Assembly: GCA_964619775.1 (NCBI GenBank)
Contig: CAZUFB010000029.1
Location: forward strand, 1 to 23,172
Direction: 5' to 3'
Length of the DNA stretch: 23,172 nt
Source of the DNA: CAZUFB01 sp964619775
GTDB taxonomy: Bacteria > Actinomycetota > Coriobacteriia > Coriobacteriales > UMGS124
Part shown: piece by piece, positions 7,080-16,243 of the stretch
Numbering within the stretch: the stretch's first letter is position 1
Layout of the letters: each line of letters begins with the position of its first letter
The notes under the pieces: model-generated
The model's database searches: none
What the model saw: the letters and a program-made list of their open reading frames with translations, nothing else
Told to the model about the DNA's origin: nothing
Translations under genes and position numbers: made by a program

Positions 7080-9677
7080 CTAGTCGGACGCGCCCCCCAT
7101 CACCGTGGGCACCGAGGGCGACGGGGACGCCAGGCGCGGGCGCGACGGGCGGGCGATGCGGTCCTCGTTCATCGTCTCGCGCCGACGCGGCGCGGGGATC
7201 TCGCCGGCCGCCCAGGTGAAGTCGAGCTTGCCGTCGACGACGCCGACGGTGACGACCTTGCCCGCGCCGAGCGCCCCCTCGAGGATCCTCTCGGAAAGCG
7301 GGTCCTCCACAAGCGACTGGATCGCGCGCCGCAGCGGGCGGGCGCCGTAGGCGGCGTCGGTGCCCTCCTTGGCGATGAGCGCCTTGGCCTCGGGCGTGAG
7401 CACGATGTTCATGCCGCGGGCAACAAGGCGGTCGCGCAGGTCCTCCACCAGCAGGTCCACGATGGACAGCAGCTGTTCGTCGGTAAGCGAGTGGAAGACC
7501 ACGATGTCGTCGATGCGGTTGAGGAACTCGGGCTTGAAGAGCTTCTTGACCTCGCTCATCACGTTCTGGTGGATGGCGCGGTCGTCGAGGCCGCCGCCTG
7601 CGCGCTCCACCGAGAAGCCCAGCGGCGTGGTCTTGGCGATCTCGCGCGCGCCGATGTTGCTCGTCATGATGATGACGGTGTTGCGGAAGTCGACCTTGCG
7701 TCCCTGGCCGTCGGTGAGGCGGCCCTCCTCGAGGATCTGGAGCAGGATGTTGAACAGGTCGGGGTGCGCCTTCTCGATCTCGTCGAACAGCACGACCGAG
7801 TAGGGCTTCTGGCGCACGGCCTTGGTGAGCTCGCCGCCCTCGTCGTAGCCCACGTAGCCGGGCGGCGCGCCCACGAGCTTGGAAACCGCGTGCTTTTCCA
7901 TGTACTCGCTCATGTCGAAGGTGACGAGCGCGTCCTGCGTGCCGAAGAGGAACTCGGCGAGCGCCTTGGACAGCTCGGTCTTGCCCGTGCCCGAGGGACC
8001 GAGGAAGACGAACGAGCCGGCGGGGCGGCGCGGGTCGCGCAGGCCGGCACGCGAGCGGCGGATGGCCTTGGAGATCTTGGTGACGGCCTCGTCCTGGCCC
8101 ACGATGCGCTCGTGGAGCACCGACTCCATGCGCAGCAGCTTGTCGCTCTCGGCTTCGGTGAGGTTGGTGACCGGCACGCCGGTGGCGCGCGAGACGACCG
8201 ACGCAACATGCTCGGGGGTCACGTCGCCGGTGACGGTGCCGCCCCGCTCGTGCCAGGCGCTCTCGAGCTCGGCGACGCGGCGGGCCAGCCCCTTCTCCTC
8301 GTCGCGCAGGGCCGCCGCACGCTCGTAGTCCTCCCCCGACGCCGCTTTCTCGCGCTCGGCGCGCACGTCGGAGAGCTTCTGGGCGCACTCTTCGAGTTCC
8401 GCGGGGCGCGCCACGCTGTGGATGCGCACCGTGGCACCCGCCTCGTCGAGCAGGTCGATGGCCTTGTCGGGCAGGAAACGGTCCTGGATGTAGCGGTCGG
8501 CCAGGGAAACGGCCGCCTGAAGGGTCTCGTCGGAGTAGCGTACCTGGTGGTGTTCCTCGTAGCGGCTGCGCAAGCCCTCAAGTATGGCAAGGGACTGGTC
8601 GGGCGTGGGCTCGCCGACCATGACGGTCTGGAAGCGGCGGGCGAACGCGGAGTCCTTCTCCACGTGCTTGCGATACTCGTCGGTGGTGGTGGCGCCGATG
8701 ACCTGGATGTCGCCGCGCGACAGCGGCGGCTTGAGGATGGCGGCGGCGTCGAGCGACCCCTCGGCGGAGCCGGCGCCGATGAGCGTGTGCATCTCGTCGA
8801 TGAACAGGATGATGCTCTTGTCCTCCATCACCTCGGCTACGACGCGCTTGAGGCGGTCCTCGAACTCGCCGCGGTACTTGGCGCCGGCGACCAGCGACGA
8901 GACGTCGAGCGTCCATACGTGGCGCCCGGCGAGCATCTCGGGCACGTCGCCTGCGACGATGCGCTCGGCAAGGCCCTCGACCACAGCGGTCTTGCCCACG
9001 CCGGGGTCGCCGATAAGCAGCGGGTTGTTCTTGGTGCGGCGGGCGAGCACCTCCATGACGCGCTCGGTCTCGGCCTCTCGGCCGACGACCGGGTCGAGCT
9101 TGCCCTCGCTTGCAAGCTGGGTGAGGTCGCGACCGTACTCGCGCAGGGCGCTGCCCTCGCCGCCTGCGGCGTCGGGCGAGGCGAAGACGGACGGGCCGCC
9201 CGCAAACCCCGCGGCGACGCCCGCCGGCGGCTGCGCGGGACGCTTGGGCGCAAGCTCGCTCACCGCGTTGCGCACCGCGTCGACCGAGACGCCCATGCGC
9301 GACAGCGCCTCCATCGCCACGCCGTTGCCCTCGCGCAGGATGCCGAGCAGCAGGTGCTCGGTCGCGATATAGGACTGGCCCAGCGACAGCATCTCGCGCA
9401 AGGCGCTCTCGAGCACCCGCTTGGCGCGGGGCGTAAACGGGATGTGGCCGGCGGGGGCGGGCTCGTCGGGTTTTTCCGCAACCTGCTTCACCTGCTCGAG
9501 GGCGTCTTCGTAGGTTACGTCGAGACGCTTGAGGGCCTGCGCCGCGATGCCGTCTTCTTCACGGATGAGGCCGAGCAGCAGGTGCTCGGTGCCAACGTAC
9601 ATCTGCCCGAGCTTGCGGGCCTCCTCCTGCGCAAGGACCATGACCTTGCGAGCGCCGTCTGTGAACTTCTCGAACAT
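7080..9677 (-). CDS. clpC: ClpC AAA+ protease-chaperone subunit
   Basis: The product is 865 aa. ClpC unfolds proteins with ATP and feeds them to ClpP. Two Clp-N repeats lie at about 1-70 and 75-145, then a Gly/Ala/Pro-rich linker to about 177. AAA-1 has Walker A GDPGVGKT (223-230) and Walker B LFIDEMH (291-297). A middle coiled coil with UVR-like motif (DYERAAALRDEEK, about 450-462) marks it as ClpC rather than ClpB. AAA-2 has Walker A GPSGTGKT (560-567), pore loop GYVGYDEGG (607-615) and Walker B FDEIEKAHPD. The last 40 residues are a Pro/Ser/Arg-rich tail. The ATG has AAGGAGG at 7 bases; an upstream in-frame Met would add 11 residues. ctsR, mcsA and mcsB are not adjacent. Confidence 0.98.
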   Translation of the reverse strand: MFEKFTDGARKVMVLAQEEARKLGQMYVGTEHLLLGLIREEDGIAAQALKRLDVTYEDALEQVKQVAEKPDEPAPAGHIPFTPRAKRVLESALREMLSLGQSYIATEHLLLGILREGNGVAMEALSRMGVSVDAVRNAVSELAPKRPAQPPAGVAAGFAGGPSVFASPDAAGGEGSALREYGRDLTQLASEGKLDPVVGREAETERVMEVLARRTKNNPLLIGDPGVGKTAVVEGLAERIVAGDVPEMLAGRHVWTLDVSSLVAGAKYRGEFEDRLKRVVAEVMEDKSIILFIDEMHTLIGAGSAEGSLDAAAILKPPLSRGDIQVIGATTTDEYRKHVEKDSAFARRFQTVMVGEPTPDQSLAILEGLRSRYEEHHQVRYSDETLQAAVSLADRYIQDRFLPDKAIDLLDEAGATVRIHSVARPAELEECAQKLSDVRAEREKAASGEDYERAAALRDEEKGLARRVAELESAWHERGGTVTGDVTPEHVASVVSRATGVPVTNLTEAESDKLLRMESVLHERIVGQDEAVTKISKAIRRSRAGLRDPRRPAGSFVFLGPSGTGKTELSKALAEFLFGTQDALVTFDMSEYMEKHAVSKLVGAPPGYVGYDEGGELTKAVRQKPYSVVLFDEIEKAHPDLFNILLQILEEGRLTDGQGRKVDFRNTVIIMTSNIGAREIAKTTPLGFSVERAGGGLDDRAIHQNVMSEVKKLFKPEFLNRIDDIVVFHSLTDEQLLSIVDLLVEDLRDRLVARGMNIVLTPEAKALIAKEGTDAAYGARPLRRAIQSLVEDPLSERILEGALGAGKVVTVGVVDGKLDFTWAAGEIPAPRRRETMNEDRIARPSRPRLASPSPSVPTVMGGASD

Positions 9678-9871
9678 GCAGGCGCCTCCTTCTTGGTTCT
9701 CGCTGGACATGCCTGAAGGGGTAATCGAATAAGCTTACCGAACCTGCAGGTGGTTGAACGGGTGCGTCGCGAAGCACACCCGGTTTCCATTGCCCCTGGT
9801 ACCCGATATGACCGCCGGTAAGCGAACGAGGCGGGAAAACGGTGCCTACAGCAAAACATCACATGTAGCGC

Positions 9872-9928
9872 TCATGAAATATATCATGAATAAGCTTAGA
9901 TTTTATGTATATACTATGGACAAAGTAT
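9872..9928. promoter_or_regulatory. AT-rich dyads upstream of clpC (candidate operator/promoter)
   Basis: This AT-rich patch stands out in GC-rich surroundings. TCATGA (9872-9877) is repeated, and is self-complementary, at 9884-9889, giving an 18-bp dyad. ATACT (9911-9915) pairs with AGTAT (9924-9928), giving a second 18-bp dyad. It lies about 195 bases before the clpC start and about 280 bases after oppF. It is not CIRCE, HspR or CtsR by eye. The rest of the 9678-10211 gap holds the oppF terminator and GC-rich sequence with no convincing gene. Confidence 0.4.
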
Positions 9929-10120
9929 GCGTGAGACACGACGAGCCGCGGCAAGACATCCCCGGGTCGCAAAGCACGGCAGGGACGGAACCTCCGGCCA
10001 GCGCATGTCACCCGCCGGCGCCCGGCCGGCTCGGGCGGCACTGGACCAAACCTGCCCGGGGCCCGTCGGCAGACGTCCCCCGCCCTTTCCGCCCCCTGCG
10101 GGCAGGGCACGGGCGGCCGC

Positions 10121-10159
10121 AAACGCGGGGGCCGCCGACCGTTGCGATCGGCGGCCCCC
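10121..10159 (-). terminator. Terminator of the opp operon
   Basis: A perfect 12-bp stem GGGGGCCGCCGA (10127-10138) / TCGGCGGCCCCC (10148-10159) with a 9-base loop lies 52 bases after the oppF stop. The minus-strand tail is only CGCGTTT, so termination may be incomplete or bidirectional. Confidence 0.6.
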
Positions 10160-10211
10160 TTCAAGAAGCAGCTTTGACGCGGACCCCTGCAAAGCCGACC
10201 GGCACGGCACG

Positions 10212-11263
<1,052 letters not shown>

Positions 11264-11267
<4 letters not shown>

Positions 11268-12325
11268 GCCTCCTCGACCTCCCCTCGCTGCTGTTCCTGC
11301 GCGTCAAGCTCCTCGGACGAAAAGACGCAGCGCGCACGCTGGCCGTCCTCGTACGAGCGCCACGCAGGCAGCCGGTCGCGGCACGCGTCGCAGGAGAAGC
11401 TGCAGCGTGCGGCGAACGGGCAGCCCGCCGGCGGGTCGATGAGCGACGGCGCCGACCCGGGGATGGCCACGAGACGCCCGCGGTCGCGCCCGCGCGGGTT
11501 GGGGATGGCGCCCAGCAGCGCCCGGGTGTAGGGATGGCGCGGGCTGTAGAAGATCTGATCGACCGTGCCGTACTCCATCACGAGGCCGCCGTACATGACC
11601 GCGATGCGGTTGCACAGACTTGCGACGACGCCCAGGTCGTGGGTGATGAGCACGACGCTCATCCCCTCCTCGTCGCGCAGGCGGCGCAGCAGGTCGAGGA
11701 TCTGGGCCTGGATGGTCACGTCGAGCGCGGTGGTGGGCTCGTCGGCGATGAGCAGGCGCGGGCGGCAGCACAGGGCCATCGCGATGAGCACGCGCTGGCG
11801 CATGCCGCCCGAGAACTCGTGCGGGTACTGCTTGAGGCGCGCCTCGGGCGAGGGGATGCCCACCTGGCCCAGCACGCGCACGGCCTCGGCGTCGGCCTCC
11901 TTGCCGGAAAGGCCGCGGTGGCGCTTGAGGACCTCGCGCAGGTGCGAGCCGACGGTCTTGAGGGGGTCGAGCGAGGTCATGGGATCCTGGAAGATCATCG
12001 CCATCTTGCCGCCGCACATCGCGCGGCGCTGCCCGGCGTCCATCGCAAGCAGGTCCTCGCCGTCGTAGACCAGCTCGTCGGCCTCGATGTCGGCATTGGG
12101 GGGAAGCAGGTCCATGACCGACTTCATCGTCACGCTCTTGCCCGAACCCGACTCGCCCACCACGGCAAGGAAGTCGCCGTCGTAGACCGCGAGGTCGACG
12201 CCGCGCACGGCCTGGACGAGCTGCCGGTGGGAGTGGAACGTGGTGCGCAGGTTGCCCACGCGCAGCAGTTCCCGGGGCTCGGAGGCGCAGGGGGCCGCGG
12301 CGCCCTTGGCGGTGGTGCCGGCCAT
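11264..12325 (-). CDS. oppD: Oligopeptide/dipeptide ABC transporter ATPase (OppD/DppD-like)
   Basis: The product is 353 aa, the partner ATPase of OppF. Walker A is GESGSGKS (57-64), the Q-loop lies in MIFQDPMTSLDP, the signature is FSGGMRQRVLIAMAL, Walker B is LLIADEPTTALD, and the H-loop is ITHDLG. The C-terminal extension has the conserved Cys pattern CPFAARCSFSCDAC, as in OppF. The ATG shares one base with the oppC stop (TGATG), and the stop overlaps the oppF start. The C-terminal tail is rich in Glu and Gln. Confidence 0.96.
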
Positions 12326-13236
12326 CAGTCGTCACCCCTTTCGCCGCTCATGACCTGCGGGTCGGCAAAGACGCGCAGGATGTTGCCGAGCTTGTTGAAC
12401 GCGAAGATCACGATGACGATGAGCAGGCCCGGGATGAGGGCCATCATGATGTTGTTCTGCATCGTGGCCTGGGCCGCCTGCAACAGGCTGCCCCACGAGG
12501 AGTTGGGCTGCTGGATGCCCACGCCGAGGAACGACAGCGACGACTCGGTCATGATGGCGCTGGCCAGCGACGTGGTGGAGGCGGTGAGGATGGTGGGCAG
12601 CGCCGAGGGGATGATGTGGCGCACGATCACCAGGGCCGTGGGCACGCCGCAGAGCTGGGCGTACTGCACGAAGTCGCGCTCCTTGATGGACTGGGTCTCG
12701 GCACGCACGATACGCGAGATCTCCATCCACGAGAACAGGCCTATGACCAGGATGATGGATCCGATGCCCTGGCCCATGAACAGCGCCACGACGGTGACGA
12801 GCACAAGCCACGGAATGGACGAGAGGATGTCGACGATGCGCATGAGAATCGAGTCGACGATGCCGCCCACGAGGCCCGCGACCGTGCCCACGATGATGCC
12901 GATGACGAGGCTCGTGAGCATCGCGAGCACGCCCACGAGCAGCGACACGCGCCCGCCGTAGAGGACGCGCGCCAGGTAGTCGCGGCCGTACTCGTCGGTG
13001 CCGAAGATGTGCTGGAGCGAAGGGCCCGCCAGGCGGTTGGAAAGGTCGGTCGCGTTGGGATTGAGCGGCAGAAGCGGCGCGATAACGCACGCGACGACGA
13101 TGACGAGCAGCAGGGTAAGGCTCACGATGGCCGCCTTGTCGCGCTTGAACGAGAGCCAGGCCGCCTCGAGGCGGATGTTGCGGCGCTTGGGCCGCACGGC
13201 GGCGGCCGGCGCGGTCGTTGACGTTGCAGCTGCCAT
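12325..13236 (-). CDS. oppC: Oligopeptide/dipeptide ABC transporter permease (OppC/DppC-like)
   Basis: The product is 303 aa. A basic, Ala/Thr-rich N-terminus is followed by one membrane helix at about 40-60, a periplasm-facing loop with FGTDEYGRDYLARVLYG (a signature of OppC/DppC permeases), and five further helices. The coupling loop that contacts the ATPases is the region CGVPTALVIVRHIIPSALPTI. The ATG at 13236 overlaps the oppB stop (TAATG) and has AAGGAGGT at 8 bases. A longer frame extending to 14010 overlaps oppB and is not coding. Confidence 0.96.
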   Translation of the reverse strand: MAAATSTTAPAAAVRPKRRNIRLEAAWLSFKRDKAAIVSLTLLLVIVVACVIAPLLPLNPNATDLSNRLAGPSLQHIFGTDEYGRDYLARVLYGGRVSLLVGVLAMLTSLVIGIIVGTVAGLVGGIVDSILMRIVDILSSIPWLVLVTVVALFMGQGIGSIILVIGLFSWMEISRIVRAETQSIKERDFVQYAQLCGVPTALVIVRHIIPSALPTILTASTTSLASAIMTESSLSFLGVGIQQPNSSWGSLLQAAQATMQNNIMMALIPGLLIVIVIFAFNKLGNILRVFADPQVMSGERGDD

Positions 13237-14192
13237 TAGCGTGCACCTCCTTGGCGGACACGGGGGTCGATGAGGGCGCACAGGACGTCGGCGAGCAGGT
13301 TGCCGATCACGACGAGCGTCGAGGACAGCACGAGGACCGCCATGACGACGGGGTAGTCCATCGCCTTGATGGCCGTCATGAAGTAGGGTCCGACGCCGGG
13401 CCACGAGAAGATGGTCTCGGTGATGATGGCGCCGGTCACCAGGGTCGGCAGGGCCATGCCCAGGCGCGTGACGATGGGCACCAGGACGTTGCGGCAGACG
13501 TGCTTGAACATGATCTGGGCGCGCCGGGCGCCGAACGCCTGCTGCACCTGGACGTAGTCCTGCGTCATCTGCGTGATGGTGGAGCTGCGCACGTAGCGCA
13601 GGTTGTCGGGCAGAAACGCCACGGTGAGCGTCGCGAACGGCATGATGTAGTGGCGCGCGACGTCGAGCGCGCTGCCGTCGCCCACCGTCTGCATGCCCAC
13701 GATGGGCAGCCAGCCAAGCCAGTACCCGAAGATGAAGATGAGCATCATCGAGAACCAGAACGTGGGCACCGAGATGCCGACGGAGGCGATGCCGTCGATG
13801 ATCTTGTCGGCGCGGCTGCCGCGGTGCGAGCCGGCGACGAGGCCGAGCACGATGGCGAGGATGTACGCCACGACATACGCCGGCAGGACGAGCATGACGG
13901 TGTTGGGGACGCGGGTGAGCAGCTGGTCGGCGACGCTCGTGCTGTTCTGGATGGAGTAGCCCCAATTGCCGGTCAGCAGGTTCTGGAGCCATGCGAGGTA
14001 CTGGACCCACATGGGGTCGTTGTAACCGTAGCGGTCGCGCAGCGCCTCGATCTGCTCGGTCGACATGCGCGGGTTGATCAGCGTGTCGACGGCGTCGTAG
14101 GGCGCAAGCTGCATCAGCAGGAACACCAGGATGCTGATGATCAGCAGGACCGGTATGGCGATGAGGATGCGCTTCAGGATGAACTTGGCCAC
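13236..14192 (-). CDS. oppB: Oligopeptide/dipeptide ABC transporter permease (OppB/DppB-like)
   Basis: The product is 318 aa with the usual OppB layout: an N-terminal helix starting MAKFILKRILIAIPVLL, a large extracytoplasmic loop (about 30-95) containing YGYNDPMWVQYLAWL, then five helices. The EAA-type coupling loop is QQAFGARRAQIMFKHVCRNVL. Near the C-terminus ETIFSWPGVG is a family hallmark. The start codon is GTG with GGGAG eight bases upstream. It begins 115 bases after the oppA stop, with a hairpin between, and its stop overlaps the oppC start. Confidence 0.96.
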   Translation of the reverse strand: MAKFILKRILIAIPVLLIISILVFLLMQLAPYDAVDTLINPRMSTEQIEALRDRYGYNDPMWVQYLAWLQNLLTGNWGYSIQNSTSVADQLLTRVPNTVMLVLPAYVVAYILAIVLGLVAGSHRGSRADKIIDGIASVGISVPTFWFSMMLIFIFGYWLGWLPIVGMQTVGDGSALDVARHYIMPFATLTVAFLPDNLRYVRSSTITQMTQDYVQVQQAFGARRAQIMFKHVCRNVLVPIVTRLGMALPTLVTGAIITETIFSWPGVGPYFMTAIKAMDYPVVMAVLVLSSTLVVIGNLLADVLCALIDPRVRQGGAR

Positions 14193-14249
14193 GGTGCGTT
14201 CTCCCTCCCTCTTCTAGTGTCGTGTTCCTACAGGTCTTCGGACACGCGG

Positions 14250-14282
14250 CGGGGCACCCGCGGCTCGCGCGCAGGCGCCCCG
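14250..14282. other. Hairpin between oppA and oppB
   Basis: CGGGGCACC (14250-14258) pairs with GGCGCCCCG (14274-14282), nine pairs including one G-U on the RNA, around 15 bases. It lies 25 bases after the oppA stop and is not followed by a long T run. In many opp/dpp operons such a hairpin stabilises or partly terminates the binding-protein mRNA so that OppA is made in excess; that role is inferred here. Confidence 0.5.
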
Positions 14283-14307
14283 TCTCAAAATGCTTCGGGC
14301 CTACAGG

Positions 14308-15996
14308 CTACTCCGTCATGTCAAGCTTCGAAAGGTCCTCGAAGGTGTAGACGGGCACCAGGCCGGCCTCCTCGATGTTGGTGACGTTGCTGGTGGTCAC
14401 AAGCAGGCGCAGGTTGGAGTAGAGCGGGTAGAACGCGCCCGTGTCCTGGAGCACCTGCTGCAGCTCGATGTAGATCTCGCGGCGGGCGTCCTCGTCGGTC
14501 TCGGAGCGACCCTCGGCGAACAGCTCGTCGATCTGGCTGTACTCTTCGCCGTAGTGCATGTAGTTCGCCGAGCCGTCGGTCGTGAACAGGACCGAGAACG
14601 TGTCGGGGTCGATGCCCATGATGTAGCCGCCGAAGTACATGTCGTAGTCGTTGTCCTCTTCGTACATGGCGGTGGCCAGGGCGGTGGCGTCGACGCCGCG
14701 CAGCTCGATGTTGATGCCGGCCGCGGCGGCCTGCTCCTGCATCATGACCGCGGCGGCCTGCTGCAGGGAGTCTGAGCCGGAGTAGCCCAGCACGAGGTTC
14801 AGGTCGGACGGGTCGACGCCGGCCTCCTCAAGCAGCTCGGCCGTCTTGTCGAGGTCCTGCTCGTAGGTCTCGACCTCGTCGGAGGAGGCGGCGTACTCGT
14901 TGTTCGGAGGCAGGAAGCTCCACGGAATCTCGTAGTAGTCGCTCGACAGGCAGGCCGCATCGGCGATGGCGGTCTTGTCGAAGGTGTAGAGGATGGCCTT
15001 GCGGACGCGCTCGTCGGCCACGGCCTCACGCGCGCAGTTGAAGCACATGTAGGCGACGCGGCCCTCGTTGTAGGCGGTCACGGTGAGGTCGTTGCCCTCG
15101 ATGTCCATCTGCGCAATCTGGTTGGCGGTGCCGATCCAGGCGTTGACCTCGCCGGTCTGGATGGCGGTCATGCCGGTGTTCTCGTTGGTGATGATCTGGA
15201 ACACGACGTTGTCGATGTTGGGGGTGCCCAGGAAGTAGTCGGGGTTGGCCTCGAAGCTCAGGTACTGGCCGGTGACGTACTCCACCAGCTTGTAGGGGCC
15301 GCTGCCCACGGGGTTGTCGGTCGTGTCGTCGTTCTCGAAGTCGGTGACCTCGCCGTAGACGCTGCGCGGCATGATCATGTTGCCGCCGAGCATCTCGATG
15401 GCGCCGGCGTTGAGGAACGGGAAGGTCGCGGTGAAGGTGTGCTCGTCGACCTCCTCGAAGGTGACCATGCCCTGGTCGCCGTAGTTGAGGTAGGACTGCT
15501 GGTTGGAGCCGTCGGTGTCGCGCATCGTCTCGAGCGAGAAGATGCAGTCGTCGGCCGTCACGGGGTCGCCGTTGGTAAAGGTGGCGTCCTCGCGCAGGTG
15601 GATGGTGAAGGTGAGGTGGTCGTCGGACTCCTCGTAGCTCTCGGCCAGGAAGTACTCGATGCCGTCGGCGTTGTACTGGAACAGCGGCGAGAAGACGAGC
15701 TTGAGGGTCATGAGGCCGTAGCGGTCCGTCGTGGTGATGGGGTTAGGCGAGACGGTGGGCTCGCCGCCGATGGCGTAGATGAACGTCTTGCCGCTGCCCG
15801 AGGTGGTGACCTCCTCGACGTCAGTATCATCCTCGACGTCAGTATCCTCGTCGGTGTCGGCGTCCTCGTCGTCGGCGTCCTCGTCGGTGTCGGTGCTGCT
15901 GCACCCCGCCAGGGCTAGGCCGGCGAGGGCGGCGGTGCCGCCCGCAAGGGCCACAAACGAGCGGCGGCTGAGCTTCTTGTCGGTCATGCTGTCCAT
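14308..15996 (-). CDS. oppA: Oligopeptide/dipeptide-binding lipoprotein (SBP_bac_5 family)
   Basis: The product is 562 aa, the extracytoplasmic binding protein that hands peptides to OppBC. The N-terminus has a twin-arginine-like motif (LSRRSFVAL, Arg11-Arg12), a hydrophobic segment and a lipobox LAGC with Cys32, so it is predicted to be lipid-anchored outside the membrane. Residues about 35-62 are almost only Asp, Glu, Thr and Val. The mature domain shows SBP_bac_5 features: YEESDDHLTFTIHLREDATFTNGDPVTADD, DNPVGSGPYKLVEY, and FNCAREAVADERVRKAI. The ATG at 15996 is preferred because GGAGG lies 8 bases upstream; a second ATG at 15987 would also retain the signal. The ligand cannot be read from sequence. 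Confidence 0.95.
   Translation of the reverse strand: MDSMTDKKLSRRSFVALAGGTAALAGLALAGCSSTDTDEDADDEDADTDEDTDVEDDTDVEEVTTSGSGKTFIYAIGGEPTVSPNPITTTDRYGLMTLKLVFSPLFQYNADGIEYFLAESYEESDDHLTFTIHLREDATFTNGDPVTADDCIFSLETMRDTDGSNQQSYLNYGDQGMVTFEEVDEHTFTATFPFLNAGAIEMLGGNMIMPRSVYGEVTDFENDDTTDNPVGSGPYKLVEYVTGQYLSFEANPDYFLGTPNIDNVVFQIITNENTGMTAIQTGEVNAWIGTANQIAQMDIEGNDLTVTAYNEGRVAYMCFNCAREAVADERVRKAILYTFDKTAIADAACLSSDYYEIPWSFLPPNNEYAASSDEVETYEQDLDKTAELLEEAGVDPSDLNLVLGYSGSDSLQQAAAVMMQEQAAAAGINIELRGVDATALATAMYEEDNDYDMYFGGYIMGIDPDTFSVLFTTDGSANYMHYGEEYSQIDELFAEGRSETDEDARREIYIELQQVLQDTGAFYPLYSNLRLLVTTSNVTNIEEAGLVPVYTFEDLSKLDMTE
15813..15893. repeat. Imperfect tandem repeats encoding the acidic linker of OppA
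   Basis: CCTCGACGTCAGTATC occurs at 15813-15828 and again at 15831-15846, an 18-base period. It is followed by variants of CCTCGTCGGTGTCGG and CGTCCTCGTCGTCGG. On the minus strand these encode Asp/Glu/Thr/Val. All spacings keep the reading frame. Such repeats tend to change length between strains by slippage. Confidence 0.75.
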
Positions 15997-16038
15997 GCGA
16001 TACTCCTCCGTAGCTGGAAAGGACAAAACGGTTCCCTC

Positions 16039-16044
16039 ACTATA
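16039..16044 (-). promoter_or_regulatory. Candidate -10 element for oppA
   Basis: Minus-strand TATAGT would start transcription near 16032, leaving a 36-base leader with the GGAGG site. No consensus -35 is seen. A second candidate, TATAAC at plus 16098-16103, lies 60 bases further upstream. The 15997-16243 gap holds nothing else that I can recognise apart from two ATTGCA copies at 16131 and 16151. Confidence 0.4.
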
Positions 16045-16243
16045 CGCCCCCGCTCCGCAGGCGGGCGCACAGCCCGGGACGAACGGCACCAACGGGTGTT
16101 ATACCAGGGCAAAACGTCCCAAATGTGATGATTGCATGGCTCGAAACGGCATTGCAACCGCACGGTTACACGGGGCCCGGGTCAACGGGCGCATGGCGTG
16201 CGCGGCGGCCGCCTCGAAAGCGCGACACGGCGCCGGCGGGGCA

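Noticed and set aside
6975..9716. A 913-codon plus-strand open frame antisense to clpC
   Set aside because: It mirrors the ClpC reading frame; composition is Ala/Gly/Val/Asp/Leu-rich without domains, typical of antisense frames in GC-rich DNA.
9955..10010. GCAAAGC-containing stretch recalling a c-di-GMP (GEMM) riboswitch
   Set aside because: On the plus strand there is no downstream gene to control, the P1b hairpin and tetraloop receptor are missing, and only a short string matches.
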